Shown: piece by piece, positions 39,593 through 48,877 of the stretch
How positions within the stretch are numbered: position 1 is the first letter of the stretch
Layout: the number at the start of each line of letters is the position of its first letter
NCBI RefSeq assembly: GCF_030161395.1
Contig: NZ_BSST01000001.1
Coordinates: forward strand, 4,030,001 to 4,094,000
Direction: 5' to 3'
DNA from: Thalassotalea insulae
GTDB lineage: Bacteria > Pseudomonadota > Gammaproteobacteria > Enterobacterales > Alteromonadaceae
Length of the DNA stretch: 64,000 nucleotides
The notes under the pieces: model-generated
Told to the model about the DNA's origin: nothing
Database searches by the model: none
Seen by the model: only the letters and a program-made list of their open reading frames with translations
Translations under genes and position numbers: made by a program

Positions 39593-42500
39593 TCGCCTGG
39601 TTTGCCCGCAACCATGTTGCCGCCAATTTATTAATGATCACCATTTTATTGATGGGGTTATTATCATTAAAAAGTAACATTCCATTAGAAGTCTTTCCAT
39701 CATTTGAGTCAGATATTGTTAATGTAAGTGTTTCATTACGTGGTGCGACGCCAGAAGATACAGAGCAAGGCGTTGCGATCCGTATCGAGGAAGCGGTACA
39801 GGATCTCCAGGGTATAAAGAAAATCTCCAGCACTTCAGTTGAAGGTTCTGCCAGTGTTAATATTGAAGCAGATGAAGGCTACGATGTACGAGAGTTACTG
39901 TCTGATGTTAAAAGCCGGGTTGATGCGATTAATACCTTTCCTGCGGATGCGGAAAAGCCGATTATCGCAGTGCGTCAACACCAAAGAGAAGTGATAGCTG
40001 TTACCGTTGCATCGACATACGGTGAAAAAGAAATTCGCGAATTTGCAGAGCAGGTCAGAGACAATTTGTTAACTTTACCTGAAATCACTCAGGTATCGCT
40101 TGATGCGGTAAGAAACTATGAAATTACTATCGAAGTGAGCCAAAGCAGGCTGCAGCAATATCAACTGACGTTATCCGATATTGCCAGTGCGATTAAGGCC
40201 AGTTCAATCGATTTATCTGCCGGTAATATCAGATCCGATGGTGGTGATGTCCTAGTGCGTAGTAAAGGCCAGGCTTATCGCCGTGATGAATTTGAAAACA
40301 TTGTTATTAAAACTCAGCCAGATGGCACCTTTTTACATGTTAGTGATGTCGCGGTGGTTAATGACGGCTTTGAAGAACGGCCGCTGCGCGCTCGTTTTAA
40401 TGGTAAACGTGGTGCATTAATCGAGGTTTATCGTATCGGTCAACAAAACGCCATTGATGTCGCTGATGCCGTCAAAGATTATATTAAAAGTCGTCAGCCG
40501 AGCTTGCCTCAAGGTTTTGAGCTGAGCTATTGGGATGATGACTCTGAAATTGTTAAAAGTCGTTTAAATACTTTGATTTCTAATGCGCTACAAGGCGGTT
40601 TTTTAGTCTTGTTATTGTTAACCTTATTTTTACGGCCATCGATCGCTTTCTGGGTTTTTATTGGTATTCCGATCAGCTTTATGGGCGCCTTTATTTTAAT
40701 GCCGGTATTTGATATCAGCATTAATATCATGAGCTTGTTTGGTTTTATTTTGGTACTTGGTATTGTCGTAGATGATGCGATAGTCACGGGAGAGAACGTT
40801 TATCGCCATAGTCAGACGGCAAGCTCAGGGCTGGATGCCGCCATTAAGGGCACACAGGAAGTAGCGTTACCTGTAACCTTTGGTATTTTAACTACCATAG
40901 CAGCATTTTTACCGTTAGCATTTATTGAGGGGCGACGTGGGGCAATTTTTGCGCAGATCCCGATTATTGTTATTCCTGTGCTGATTTTCTCATTGATCGA
41001 GTCGAAGTTTGTTTTACCGTCACATTTAAAACATTTACGTTTACGTTCGGATAAAACCGCGGTTTCTGGTTTTAGTGCCTGGCAGCAAAAGTTTGCTGAC
41101 GGTTTTGAACGGGCGATTTTAACCTACTATAATCCAGTGCTTTCGTTAGCATTACGCCATAAGTTAACGACCTTAATATTGTTTATCTCATCATTTTTAT
41201 TGATCTATGCTTTTATTGTCAGTGGCTGGACAAAGTTTGTCTTTTTCCCGCGCATTGCCAGTGAGACCGCGCGGGCGAATCTAACGATGCCGGTAGGGAC
41301 CAGTTTTGACGTTGTTGATCGTTATGTTGAGAAAATGGCTAATGCCGCAAAAACATTGCAAGATAAATATCGTGATGAAAATGGTGATAGTGTTATTTTA
41401 CATACCTTAGCGATCACTCAAAATGAAATTGGCCGAGTACGTTTTGAAGTCTTGCCAGCCGATAAAAATGAAACAGGCATCGGCACCCGTGAATTAGTAC
41501 AGGAGTGGCGCACCTTGATCGGTGATATTCCTGGCGCTGAAAGTTTAACGTTTCGAGCTGAGCTCGGCCGCGCCGGAAATACTATCGATGTTCAGCTTTC
41601 CGCGAAAGATTTAAATACCCTAAAAGAAGTGGCTGATCAGGTTAAAGCCCGTTTAAGTACTTATCCAACGGTGTTTGAAATTTCTGACAGTTTATCTAAT
41701 GGTAAACAGGAATTGGAAATTGAACTGACCGATCAGGGTCATGCGATGGGCATTTCCCGCTCGACTATTACACGTCAAGTTCGTGATGCCTTTTTTGGCG
41801 CTCAAATTCAGCGCATACAGCGCGGACGAGACGATGTCCGTGTGATGCTGAAGTTTCCGTTAGCGGAGCGAAAATCAGTGGCCAGTTTATCTGATATGCT
41901 GATCAATACCCCAACGGGGGGGAAGGTGCCTTTATCTCATGTTGCCCAGCTTATTCCAGGGAAAAGCCCGTCGGCGATAAACCGTATCGATCGATTTCGC
42001 ACCGTTAATGTTACCGCGGATATTGATAAACAGCATACGAATATGACGGTATTAAATGACGATCTTAAGCAATATTTGCAACAACTGGTTTCTAAATATC
42101 CCGGCGTCAGTTTTGCGTTGGAAGGAGAAGCGAGGGAGCAGCGCGAGTCTTTTGGCAGTATGAAGCTAGGATTATTATTCGTCTTTTTTATTATTTATTG
42201 TTTATTGGCGATTCCGTTTAAGTCTTATTTGCAACCTTTAATTGTCATGTCAGTTATCCCTTTTGGCGCTATCGGCGCTGTGGTAGGGCATTGGATCATG
42301 AGCATGGATTTAACGATTATGAGTTTACTTGGCATGATGGCGTTAATTGGCGTTGTTGTGAATGATAGTTTAGTGTTGGTTGATTTTATTAATCAAAAAC
42401 GTCAGCAAGGGATGGAATTGCTTGATGCGGTTATTAAGTCGGGACAGGCGCGGTTTAGGCCGGTTATGTTGACGTCACTAACGACATTTATTGGCTTAAT

Positions 42501-42681
42501 GCCGTTACTGTTTGAGAAGGCGACACAAGCTCAGTTTTTGATCCCTATGGCGGTTTCCCTTGGTTTTGGTATTATTTTCGCGACCTTGATCACTTTGCTC
42601 ATGGTGCCAGTTAATTATTTAATAGTAGAAGAAGTTAAAGCATTTGTTAAACTACCCACATTAACTTCAAAATCAGCATAA
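39589..42681 (+). CDS. RND-family inner-membrane efflux transporter
   Basis: 1030 residues, 12 membrane helices with two large periplasmic loops. The proton-relay region is LGIVVDDAIVTGENVYRH in TM4 (Asp pair), with the paired TM10 region MMALIGVVVNDSLVLVDFIN. It belongs to the HAE1-like/AcrB superfamily, in the group with shorter loops often found with NodT-type channels. The ATG overlaps the adaptor stop (ATGA), so the three genes are one operon. Substrates are unknown; the nearby beta-lactamase does not prove a role in drug export. Confidence 0.94.
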   Translation: MIAWFARNHVAANLLMITILLMGLLSLKSNIPLEVFPSFESDIVNVSVSLRGATPEDTEQGVAIRIEEAVQDLQGIKKISSTSVEGSASVNIEADEGYDVRELLSDVKSRVDAINTFPADAEKPIIAVRQHQREVIAVTVASTYGEKEIREFAEQVRDNLLTLPEITQVSLDAVRNYEITIEVSQSRLQQYQLTLSDIASAIKASSIDLSAGNIRSDGGDVLVRSKGQAYRRDEFENIVIKTQPDGTFLHVSDVAVVNDGFEERPLRARFNGKRGALIEVYRIGQQNAIDVADAVKDYIKSRQPSLPQGFELSYWDDDSEIVKSRLNTLISNALQGGFLVLLLLTLFLRPSIAFWVFIGIPISFMGAFILMPVFDISINIMSLFGFILVLGIVVDDAIVTGENVYRHSQTASSGLDAAIKGTQEVALPVTFGILTTIAAFLPLAFIEGRRGAIFAQIPIIVIPVLIFSLIESKFVLPSHLKHLRLRSDKTAVSGFSAWQQKFADGFERAILTYYNPVLSLALRHKLTTLILFISSFLLIYAFIVSGWTKFVFFPRIASETARANLTMPVGTSFDVVDRYVEKMANAAKTLQDKYRDENGDSVILHTLAITQNEIGRVRFEVLPADKNETGIGTRELVQEWRTLIGDIPGAESLTFRAELGRAGNTIDVQLSAKDLNTLKEVADQVKARLSTYPTVFEISDSLSNGKQELEIELTDQGHAMGISRSTITRQVRDAFFGAQIQRIQRGRDDVRVMLKFPLAERKSVASLSDMLINTPTGGKVPLSHVAQLIPGKSPSAINRIDRFRTVNVTADIDKQHTNMTVLNDDLKQYLQQLVSKYPGVSFALEGEAREQRESFGSMKLGLLFVFFIIYCLLAIPFKSYLQPLIVMSVIPFGAIGAVVGHWIMSMDLTIMSLLGMMALIGVVVNDSLVLVDFINQKRQQGMELLDAVIKSGQARFRPVMLTSLTTFIGLMPLLFEKATQAQFLIPMAVSLGFGIIFATLITLLMVPVNYLIVEEVKAFVKLPTLTSKSA

Positions 42682-42697
42682 TAGAGGCGGAATTGCT

Positions 42698-43048
42698 ATG
42701 GCAGAAGAAACGATATTTTCCAAGATTATTTCACAAGAAATAGACACGCCATTGTTATATCAGGATGAATTAGTAACGGCATTTCGTGATATTTTTCCTA
42801 AGGCAAACAGTCATATTTTGATTGTACCTAATAAGCTAATTCCAACGGCTAATGATATTGAGCAAGACGATGAACTTACCATAGGACGGATGTTTACGGT
42901 TGCGAAAAAATTAGCGAAACAAGAAGGCATTGCTGAAGATGGCTACCGTTTGATTATGAACTGTAATCAACATGGAGGTCAGGAAGTGTATCATATTCAT
43001 CTGCATCTTGTGGGTGGGCAGCCGTTAGGTAAAATGCTCAGCATTTAA
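42698..43048 (+). CDS. HIT-family nucleotide-binding protein (HinT-like)
   Basis: 116 residues with the full HIT motif in VYHIHLHLVGG, the MAEETIFSKIISQEIDTPLLYQDE start and HILIVPNKLIPTANDI. HinT-type enzymes hydrolyse nucleoside phosphoramidates and acyl-adenylates in the cytoplasm. A short gap of 16 bases follows the RND gene, so it could be co-transcribed. Length and motif agree with the family. Confidence 0.94.
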   Translation: MAEETIFSKIISQEIDTPLLYQDELVTAFRDIFPKANSHILIVPNKLIPTANDIEQDDELTIGRMFTVAKKLAKQEGIAEDGYRLIMNCNQHGGQEVYHIHLHLVGGQPLGKMLSI

Positions 43049-43142
43049 GGTGAGTTTTATCAAGGTGACTGTAATAACAGCAGTTACCGTTGATTATTCC
43101 TGATAAATGAGACTAATAGCGTAATTATCAGGTTTAGTGGTA

Positions 43143-44276
43143 ATGCGCGCTTGCTCAGGCTCATCCATAATTAATCATATCTTTAGCTTATTGGTTCTTT
43201 TTGTGAAGTGGACAAAATTCTTAGAAGAGAAAAATAACCTGTTCTGGTTTGTGCATAGTGCCGGCTGGTTTGGTTTTGCTTTGGTATATTACCTGAGCTC
43301 GTTACTCCATGATCTAAGAGATATCTTTGTCGTGATCATCTTTTTAAATGCCTATGCTGGCTGGTTGTTTAGTATCCCACTACGCTATATCTACCGTAAA
43401 GTCTGGAATTATAAACCGATCAATATCGCATTAAGCGTGTTATTTACCTCTGCGATTACCGGTTTACTGTGGCAAATTGTGCAAAATATTAATTATTGGG
43501 AAATATATAAGCATGGTTTTCGTCCTGAACAGCTGATCTATTATACCAAAAATGGCTTGTTTTCCGTTTCAATCATGCTTAGTTGGAGTGTGTTGTACTT
43601 TGGTACTAAGTATTATCAAATGCTACAAAGGGAACGGCAAAACGTTTTACACGCTAATACTGTCGCTCACCAAGCACAGCTTAAAATGTTACGCTACCAG
43701 TTAAATCCGCATTTTTTGTTTAATACCCTAAACGCAATATCGACCCTAATTTTAGTGAAAGAAAATGATACTGCTAATGCTATGGTTACAAAGTTAAGTG
43801 AGTTTTTGCGTTATTCTCTTGATAAAGATCCGATGAAAAAAGTCACGTTGGAAAGTGAATTACAGGCGCTACGACTATACTTAGATATTGAAAAAGTGCG
43901 TTTTGAAGAGCGTTTGCAAGTGGCTTTTCATGTTGCCAAAGACTGTGAACAGGCACTAGTGCCAAGTATGATTTTGCAACCGTTAGCTGAAAATGCTATT
44001 AAATATGCGATAGCGGTGCAAGAACAAGGCGGTACGATCACCGTTAATGTTGATAAGTTTGGTAATGATTTATTATTAGAACTTGCTGATAACGGCCCGG
44101 GGGCTGAGATCAAAAATGGTAACTTGTTTAGAGAAAATGGCGTTGGCCTGGCAAATAGCCGCGAGCGTTTGCAAGCCTTATATGGTAATGATTATTCACT
44201 GGTGGTGGCAAATAATAAGCCTAGCGGTGTTAAAGTCAATATCAGAATGCCGTTTGAAACTAAGGTGAATTCATGA
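43143..44276 (+). CDS. LytS/YehU-type sensor histidine kinase
   Basis: About 377 residues from the ATG at 43143; the start is uncertain, since a GTG lies two codons upstream. Four or so membrane helices (about residues 25-150) form the sensor part. The His_kinase domain of the LytS type has QLNPHFLFNTLNAISTLI (phospho-acceptor His) and MILQPLAENAIKYAI, and the ATP lid has ADNGPGAEIKNGN and GVGLANSRERLQALYG. It overlaps the response regulator gene (ATGA), forming a two-component pair. Ligand unknown. Confidence 0.9.
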   Translation: MRACSGSSIINHIFSLLVLFVKWTKFLEEKNNLFWFVHSAGWFGFALVYYLSSLLHDLRDIFVVIIFLNAYAGWLFSIPLRYIYRKVWNYKPINIALSVLFTSAITGLLWQIVQNINYWEIYKHGFRPEQLIYYTKNGLFSVSIMLSWSVLYFGTKYYQMLQRERQNVLHANTVAHQAQLKMLRYQLNPHFLFNTLNAISTLILVKENDTANAMVTKLSEFLRYSLDKDPMKKVTLESELQALRLYLDIEKVRFEERLQVAFHVAKDCEQALVPSMILQPLAENAIKYAIAVQEQGGTITVNVDKFGNDLLLELADNGPGAEIKNGNLFRENGVGLANSRERLQALYGNDYSLVVANNKPSGVKVNIRMPFETKVNS

Positions 44277-45097
44277 GTAAAGTTTTAACCACCATCATAG
44301 TTGATGATGAAGCACTGGCGAGAAAAGGGCTGGCAATTCGCTTAAAAGCGCATCAAGATATTAATGTGATTGCACAATGTAATAATGGCAGGGAAGCGAT
44401 TGAAGCGATTCGGGCGTATCAGCCGGATCTAATGTTCTTAGACATTCAAATGCCGGGGATTGATGGTTTTGAGGTGATGGAATCGATTATTGAGCAACAG
44501 TTAAAACTGCCAATGGTGGTGTTTGTTACTGCATTTGATCAGTATGCATTAAAAGCATTTGATGTCCATGCTTTTGACTATTTGTTAAAGCCGGTTGATG
44601 AAAACAGGCTGTCTCAGGCGCTTGATAAGATCCGTGAAAAAATTATTGGTGAAGAAAACTCGATTCATAAAGAAAAACTGATCCGATTAGTGAGTGATGT
44701 CACAGGTAATGATTGTGCGGAAATTTTGCATGATTTAGAGCATAACAAACCCGTGACCTATGAGCATTATTCAGATGTCCTGGCGATTAAGGATGCCGGT
44801 GAAGTCAGCCGGGTGCCGGTAAAAAATATTATCTGGATCGATGCGGCGGGAGATTATATGTGTGTTCATACAGAAAGTAACACCCATATTTTACGTAAAA
44901 CCATGAAACAGTTGGAAGAAAGTTTAGATCCTAAACACTTTATTCGTAGCCATCGCTCAACAATTGTTAATAAAAATTATGTTGATAAATTTTGTAGCCA
45001 GCTTAATGGTGAATATTATCTAGTGCTTAACAATGGCAAAGAATTAAAAGTCAGCCGTAGCTATAAAGAAAGGGTTAAACAAGCCGTAACCGCGTAA
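44273..45097 (+). CDS. LytTR-family response regulator
   Basis: 274 residues. Receiver domain: IIVDDEALARKGLAIRL, the phospho-acceptor Asp in LMFLDIQMPGIDGFEV (about residue 58) and DYLLKPVDENRL. C-terminal LytTR DNA-binding domain (about 165-270): VPVKNIIWIDAAGDYMCVHTE and FIRSHRSTIVNKNYV. The partner of the overlapping LytS-type kinase. Target promoters are not evident. Confidence 0.95.
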   Translation: MSKVLTTIIVDDEALARKGLAIRLKAHQDINVIAQCNNGREAIEAIRAYQPDLMFLDIQMPGIDGFEVMESIIEQQLKLPMVVFVTAFDQYALKAFDVHAFDYLLKPVDENRLSQALDKIREKIIGEENSIHKEKLIRLVSDVTGNDCAEILHDLEHNKPVTYEHYSDVLAIKDAGEVSRVPVKNIIWIDAAGDYMCVHTESNTHILRKTMKQLEESLDPKHFIRSHRSTIVNKNYVDKFCSQLNGEYYLVLNNGKELKVSRSYKERVKQAVTA

Positions 45098-45113
45098 TGG
45101 ATATTGGCTGGTG

Positions 45114-46118
45114 TTAATTCTTTTCTGTTAATGCGAAAATATTTTCCTGGGCCTCGACTAACGTCTGGCTCACTTGTTTTTGATGCTGTATCGCAGTCGA
45201 TAGTGCGACGAGTAACATGCTGTTATTTTGCTCCCCGATCATCATATTCGATTGACCATTATTAATTGCCTGAACAGCGGCGACTCCCATTTTAGTGGCA
45301 AGCAACCTATCTTTCGCTACCGGCGATCCGCCACGCTGAATATAGCCAAGTGTGCACAGTGGGCAGTCTATGCCTGTTAGTTGTTTTAAATTATTTGCTA
45401 ACGCTTGACTGCCACCAGGCCAGAGATTTTCAGCAATGACGATTAAATAACTACTGTGGCGCTTTTGCTGCGCATCAGTGATTTGTTTAGCTATTTTATT
45501 CAGTAGTTTTTTTTCATCTTTTGCTTGAAAGTTTTCAAATGACAATATTTGCTCTGCGGCGCAGGAAACACCAACATTAAAAGTGATATGGCCACTATGA
45601 CGGCCCATTAATTCCACTAAAAATACCCGATCAAATGCATCGGCAGTGTCGCGAATTTTGTCGATTGCCTCTATGCCGGTATTAACCGCAGTAGAAAAAC
45701 CAATAGTGAAATCAGTGCCATCAATATCGTTATCTATCGTGCCGGGAATGCCAATTACTTGTCCTTGCCACTGTTTGCTAATGGCGATCAAACCATTAAA
45801 AGAGCCATCACCGCCGATAACAATGAGTGCGTCTATTTTATTTTTTAATAGCACATTAACCGCTTGCTTGACCCCTTGTTCATCGCGCATTTCCTGACAT
45901 CTAGCGCTTTTTAAGATAGTACCACCTCGGTGAATGATCCCTTGGACATCTGCCTGAGTTAGCAAGGTAAATTCATTATTAAGTAGTCCGTTATAACCAT
46001 GATAAAAACCATAAATTTCAGCTTGATAATGTTGAGCAGCCAATACTACAGCCCTGATTGCTGCATTCATTCCCGGGGCATCTCCGCCACTGGTGAGTAA
46101 GGCAATACGTCGCGTCAT
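45114..46118 (-). CDS. pfkA: ATP-dependent 6-phosphofructokinase
   Basis: 334 residues: the start RRIALLTSGGDAPGMNAAIRAVV, GGDGSFNG, GIPGTIDNDIDGTDFTIGF with the catalytic Asp, and ELMGRHSGHI. It phosphorylates fructose 6-phosphate in glycolysis. The IPGTIDND motif and length fit ATP-dependent PfkA. It lies next to pykA on the same strand but beyond a terminator at 46199-46218. Confidence 0.94.
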   Translation of the reverse strand: MTRRIALLTSGGDAPGMNAAIRAVVLAAQHYQAEIYGFYHGYNGLLNNEFTLLTQADVQGIIHRGGTILKSARCQEMRDEQGVKQAVNVLLKNKIDALIVIGGDGSFNGLIAISKQWQGQVIGIPGTIDNDIDGTDFTIGFSTAVNTGIEAIDKIRDTADAFDRVFLVELMGRHSGHITFNVGVSCAAEQILSFENFQAKDEKKLLNKIAKQITDAQQKRHSSYLIVIAENLWPGGSQALANNLKQLTGIDCPLCTLGYIQRGGSPVAKDRLLATKMGVAAVQAINNGQSNMMIGEQNNSMLLVALSTAIQHQKQVSQTLVEAQENIFALTEKN

Positions 46119-46198
46119 TTTATGTCTCTGTAAGTGTGTTTTTATGATATTAACTTAAAACTATTTTATTGAAAAATAAAGTATTTCAGGCAATAAAA

Positions 46199-46218
46199 AA
46201 GGCAGCAAATGCTGCCTT
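46199..46218 (-). terminator. terminator after pykA
   Basis: AAGGCAGC (46199-46206), loop AAAT, GCTGCCTT (46211-46218), and on the - strand a following TTTTTTATT. It lies 20 bases past the pykA stop. Confidence 0.85.
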
Positions 46219-46237
46219 AATTATGCTTATTCAGCTA

Positions 46238-47689
46238 TTAAGCTAAATGTGCTTTATTGATGGTTAAGATTTTTAAGGTATTGGTAGCGCCTACCGTTTC
46301 CATTAAATCTCCGTGAGTGAAAATAACTTTATCACCCACTTCTAATGATGACTGTTTGATCACGGTTTTAATAACATCTGTTGCCAGTTCATCATTATTA
46401 CTGTCAGTTGAATCAAATAATACCGGATATACCCCACGATAAATTGCACTTTTATTTAAGGTTTTATCGTGACGTGATAATGAATAAATTGGTAACCCTG
46501 AGGTGATACGCGACATTAGCTTCGCGGTATGGCCAGATTCAGTTAAGGCGATGATAGCTTTAACCCCTTTGAGGTGGTTAGCGGCATACATGGCTGACAA
46601 AGCAATCGTTTCTGAAATTTCTGAAAACATTAGCTCGATACGGTGGCCTGAGGTGTTCACTGAACGGTGAGTTTCTGCACCAAGACACACGTCAGACATA
46701 GCTTTAACAGTTTCAACCGGGTATTTACCAGCTGCAGTTTCGGCAGATAACATCACGGCGTCGGTACCATCTAATACTGCGTTAGAAACATCCATTACTT
46801 CAGCACGGGTTGGCATTGGTTGAGTGATCATGGTTTCCATCATTTGTGTTGCTGTGATCACAACTCGGTTAAGCTGACGGCTGCGGGCGATAATATGTTT
46901 TTGTTTGCCAACTAGTGCCGCATCGCCAATTTCAACCCCAAGATCGCCACGAGCAACCATTACAACGTCTGATGCCAAAATAATATCATCTAACACTTTA
47001 TCATCGTTAACTGCTTCAGCGCGTTCAATTTTTGACACTAAACGAGCATCGCAGCCTGCTTCTTGTGCTAATAGGCGTGCTTCACGCATATCTTCTGCAT
47101 CACGCGGGAAAGATACTGCAAGAAAATCGACGTTGATTTTTGCTGCGGTTTTAATATCGGCTTTATCTTTATCAGTGAGTGCCGGTGCGGTTAATCCGCC
47201 ACCTTGACGGTTAATGCCTTTATTGTTGGAAAGTGGACCACCAACGGTAACTTCAGTAAATACTGATGGGCCTTCAGTGTGCAATACTTTTAACTGAACC
47301 CGACCATCGTCAAGTAATAAAATATCACCGGTGGCAACATCATTTGGTAGGTTTTTATAATCAATACCGACTTTTTCCTGACAACCTTCACCTTTAGGTA
47401 AACTGGCATCTAATTCAAATTTGTCACCAACAGCAAGTTGAATGGGGCCGTCTTTAAAGGTAGAAACACGAATTTTAGGTCCTTGTAAATCACCTAAAAT
47501 ACCGACATAAATTCCTAGTTCTGCTGCGACCTCACGTACCATAGTTGCACGTTGGATATGATCTTCGGCACTACCATGTGAAAAATTTAAGCGTACGACG
47601 TTAACACCCGCTGCGAGTACTTGCTTTAACGTTTCTCTATCTTCAGTTGCCGGGCCTAATGTAGCAACTATCTTGGTTCTTCTAAGCAT
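46238..47689 (-). CDS. pykA: pyruvate kinase
   Basis: 483 residues: RRTKIVATLGPA at the start, VVRLNFSHG, the B domain around residues 70-170, VMVARGDLGVEIG and MLSAETAAGKYP (the active-site helix), then a C-terminal regulatory domain. It converts phosphoenolpyruvate and ADP to pyruvate and ATP. Position next to hexR and opposite zwf is typical of Alteromonadales and Vibrionales, where HexR controls central carbon genes. Confidence 0.95.
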   Translation of the reverse strand: MLRRTKIVATLGPATEDRETLKQVLAAGVNVVRLNFSHGSAEDHIQRATMVREVAAELGIYVGILGDLQGPKIRVSTFKDGPIQLAVGDKFELDASLPKGEGCQEKVGIDYKNLPNDVATGDILLLDDGRVQLKVLHTEGPSVFTEVTVGGPLSNNKGINRQGGGLTAPALTDKDKADIKTAAKINVDFLAVSFPRDAEDMREARLLAQEAGCDARLVSKIERAEAVNDDKVLDDIILASDVVMVARGDLGVEIGDAALVGKQKHIIARSRQLNRVVITATQMMETMITQPMPTRAEVMDVSNAVLDGTDAVMLSAETAAGKYPVETVKAMSDVCLGAETHRSVNTSGHRIELMFSEISETIALSAMYAANHLKGVKAIIALTESGHTAKLMSRITSGLPIYSLSRHDKTLNKSAIYRGVYPVLFDSTDSNNDELATDVIKTVIKQSSLEVGDKVIFTHGDLMETVGATNTLKILTINKAHLA

Positions 47690-47736
47690 CTTAATCCTTA
47701 GTAATTAAACTAAATAATGTAAATTAAATTATTAGG

Positions 47737-48585
47737 TTATTCTTTACGTTCAAAGCGCGAGCTACGTAGGCTGTCTTTGACTTTCTTCAGGTTATCTCTA
47801 AATTTAGTGCCGCGGCGTAAAGTAAAACCGGTGGCTAAAATATCGATCAAGGTTAACTGAGCAATACGGGACGACATTGGCATATAAAGATCGGTATCTT
47901 CTGCAACATCAACTGATAACACGATATTACATTCTTTTGCTAATGGCGTACCTTCTGTGGTGATACCAATAACCGTAGCATCATTTTCTTTCGCTAAACT
48001 CGCCACTTCAACCAATGACTTAGTGCGGCCAGTATGGGAGATAACAACGACGACATCACCTTGTTGGCTATTAATAGCACTCATTCGTTGCATTAATATG
48101 TCATCGAAATACACTACTGGCACATTAAAGCGGAAAAACTTATTTAACGCATCGTGGGCCACAACCGCAGAAGCCCCAAGACCAAAAAATGAAATTTTAT
48201 TCGCTTGAGTAAGTAAATCGACCGAGCGATTGATGGTGGAAGTATCTAAACTTTTACGGGCTAATTCCATGCTCGCCATGGTGGATTCGAAAATTTTGGC
48301 GGTATATTCATCCGCGGTATCGTGTTCGTCAACATGGCGGTTTACATAAGGAGTACCATTTGCCAGACTTTGCGCTAAGTGTAATTTAAAGTCAGGGTAG
48401 CCTTTGGTGTCTAAACGACGACAAAAGCGATTAACGGTAGGTTCACTAATATTGGCTTGTTTTGCTAATGCCGCAATACTGGCATGTATCACGGTGCTTG
48501 GCTGAGCTAAAATAACTTCTGCTACTTTACGCTCCGATTTACTAAATGTGTCTAGTTCGTTGGCTATCTTTTCTAAAATATTCAT
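47737..48585 (-). CDS. hexR: RpiR-family regulator HexR
   Basis: 282 residues. The N-terminal HTH (ANISEPTVNRFCRRLDTKGYPDFKLHLA) and C-terminal SIS sugar-phosphate-binding domain (KISFFGLGASAVVAHDALNKFF, VVVISHTGRTKSLVEVA) are those of HexR. In relatives HexR senses 2-keto-3-deoxy-6-phosphogluconate and represses zwf, edd and others. Here it is divergent from the zwf-pgl-edd-glk-eda operon, with two HexR-like palindromes in between. Confidence 0.95.
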   Translation of the reverse strand: MNILEKIANELDTFSKSERKVAEVILAQPSTVIHASIAALAKQANISEPTVNRFCRRLDTKGYPDFKLHLAQSLANGTPYVNRHVDEHDTADEYTAKIFESTMASMELARKSLDTSTINRSVDLLTQANKISFFGLGASAVVAHDALNKFFRFNVPVVYFDDILMQRMSAINSQQGDVVVVISHTGRTKSLVEVASLAKENDATVIGITTEGTPLAKECNIVLSVDVAEDTDLYMPMSSRIAQLTLIDILATGFTLRRGTKFRDNLKKVKDSLRSSRFERKE

Positions 48586-48770
48586 TTTTTTGACCCTAGA
48601 TCTTTTTATTAACTGTAATTTATTTTCGCTGTTAATAACAGAATTAATGAAAGTTTATTTCATTTTTTATGACAATATAAATCAAAATGGCAATTTTTTG
48701 CAAATATTTAATACTATATCTAGCCTTTAAATAATAAGGTCAGTGTCTCAGTCGCTCAGTAGGATTAATT

Positions 48771-48785
48771 TGTAGTAAAATTACA
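48771..48785. promoter_or_regulatory. HexR-type operator 1
   Basis: TGTAGTAAAATTACA, a near-palindrome that matches the HexR consensus TGTAATwwwATTACA at 14 of 15 positions. It lies 93 bases upstream of the zwf start. Confidence 0.8.
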
Positions 48786-48831
48786 AAAAGTGCTTTACTG
48801 AGCGTTCAACACGCGATAAATTAGGCGTAAA

Positions 48832-48846
48832 TGTAGTTTAGTTACA
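48832..48846. promoter_or_regulatory. HexR-type operator 2
   Basis: TGTAGTTTAGTTACA, with 13 of 15 matches to the HexR consensus, 32 bases before the zwf ATG, 61 bases after operator 1 (about six helical turns apart). Confidence 0.72.
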
Positions 48847-48877
48847 ATGAAATAATTAAAACAAGAGAATAGGTTTT

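Noticed and set aside
36820..42681. Linking the RND pump and the beta-lactamase into one resistance island
   Set aside because: Separate promoters are likely, there are no mobility genes here, and pumps of this type are common core genes; adjacency alone is weak evidence.
47690..47736. HexR-like operator between pykA and hexR
   Set aside because: TGTAAATTAAATTAT has wrong spacing relative to the palindromic consensus; the match is no better than expected in AT-rich DNA.
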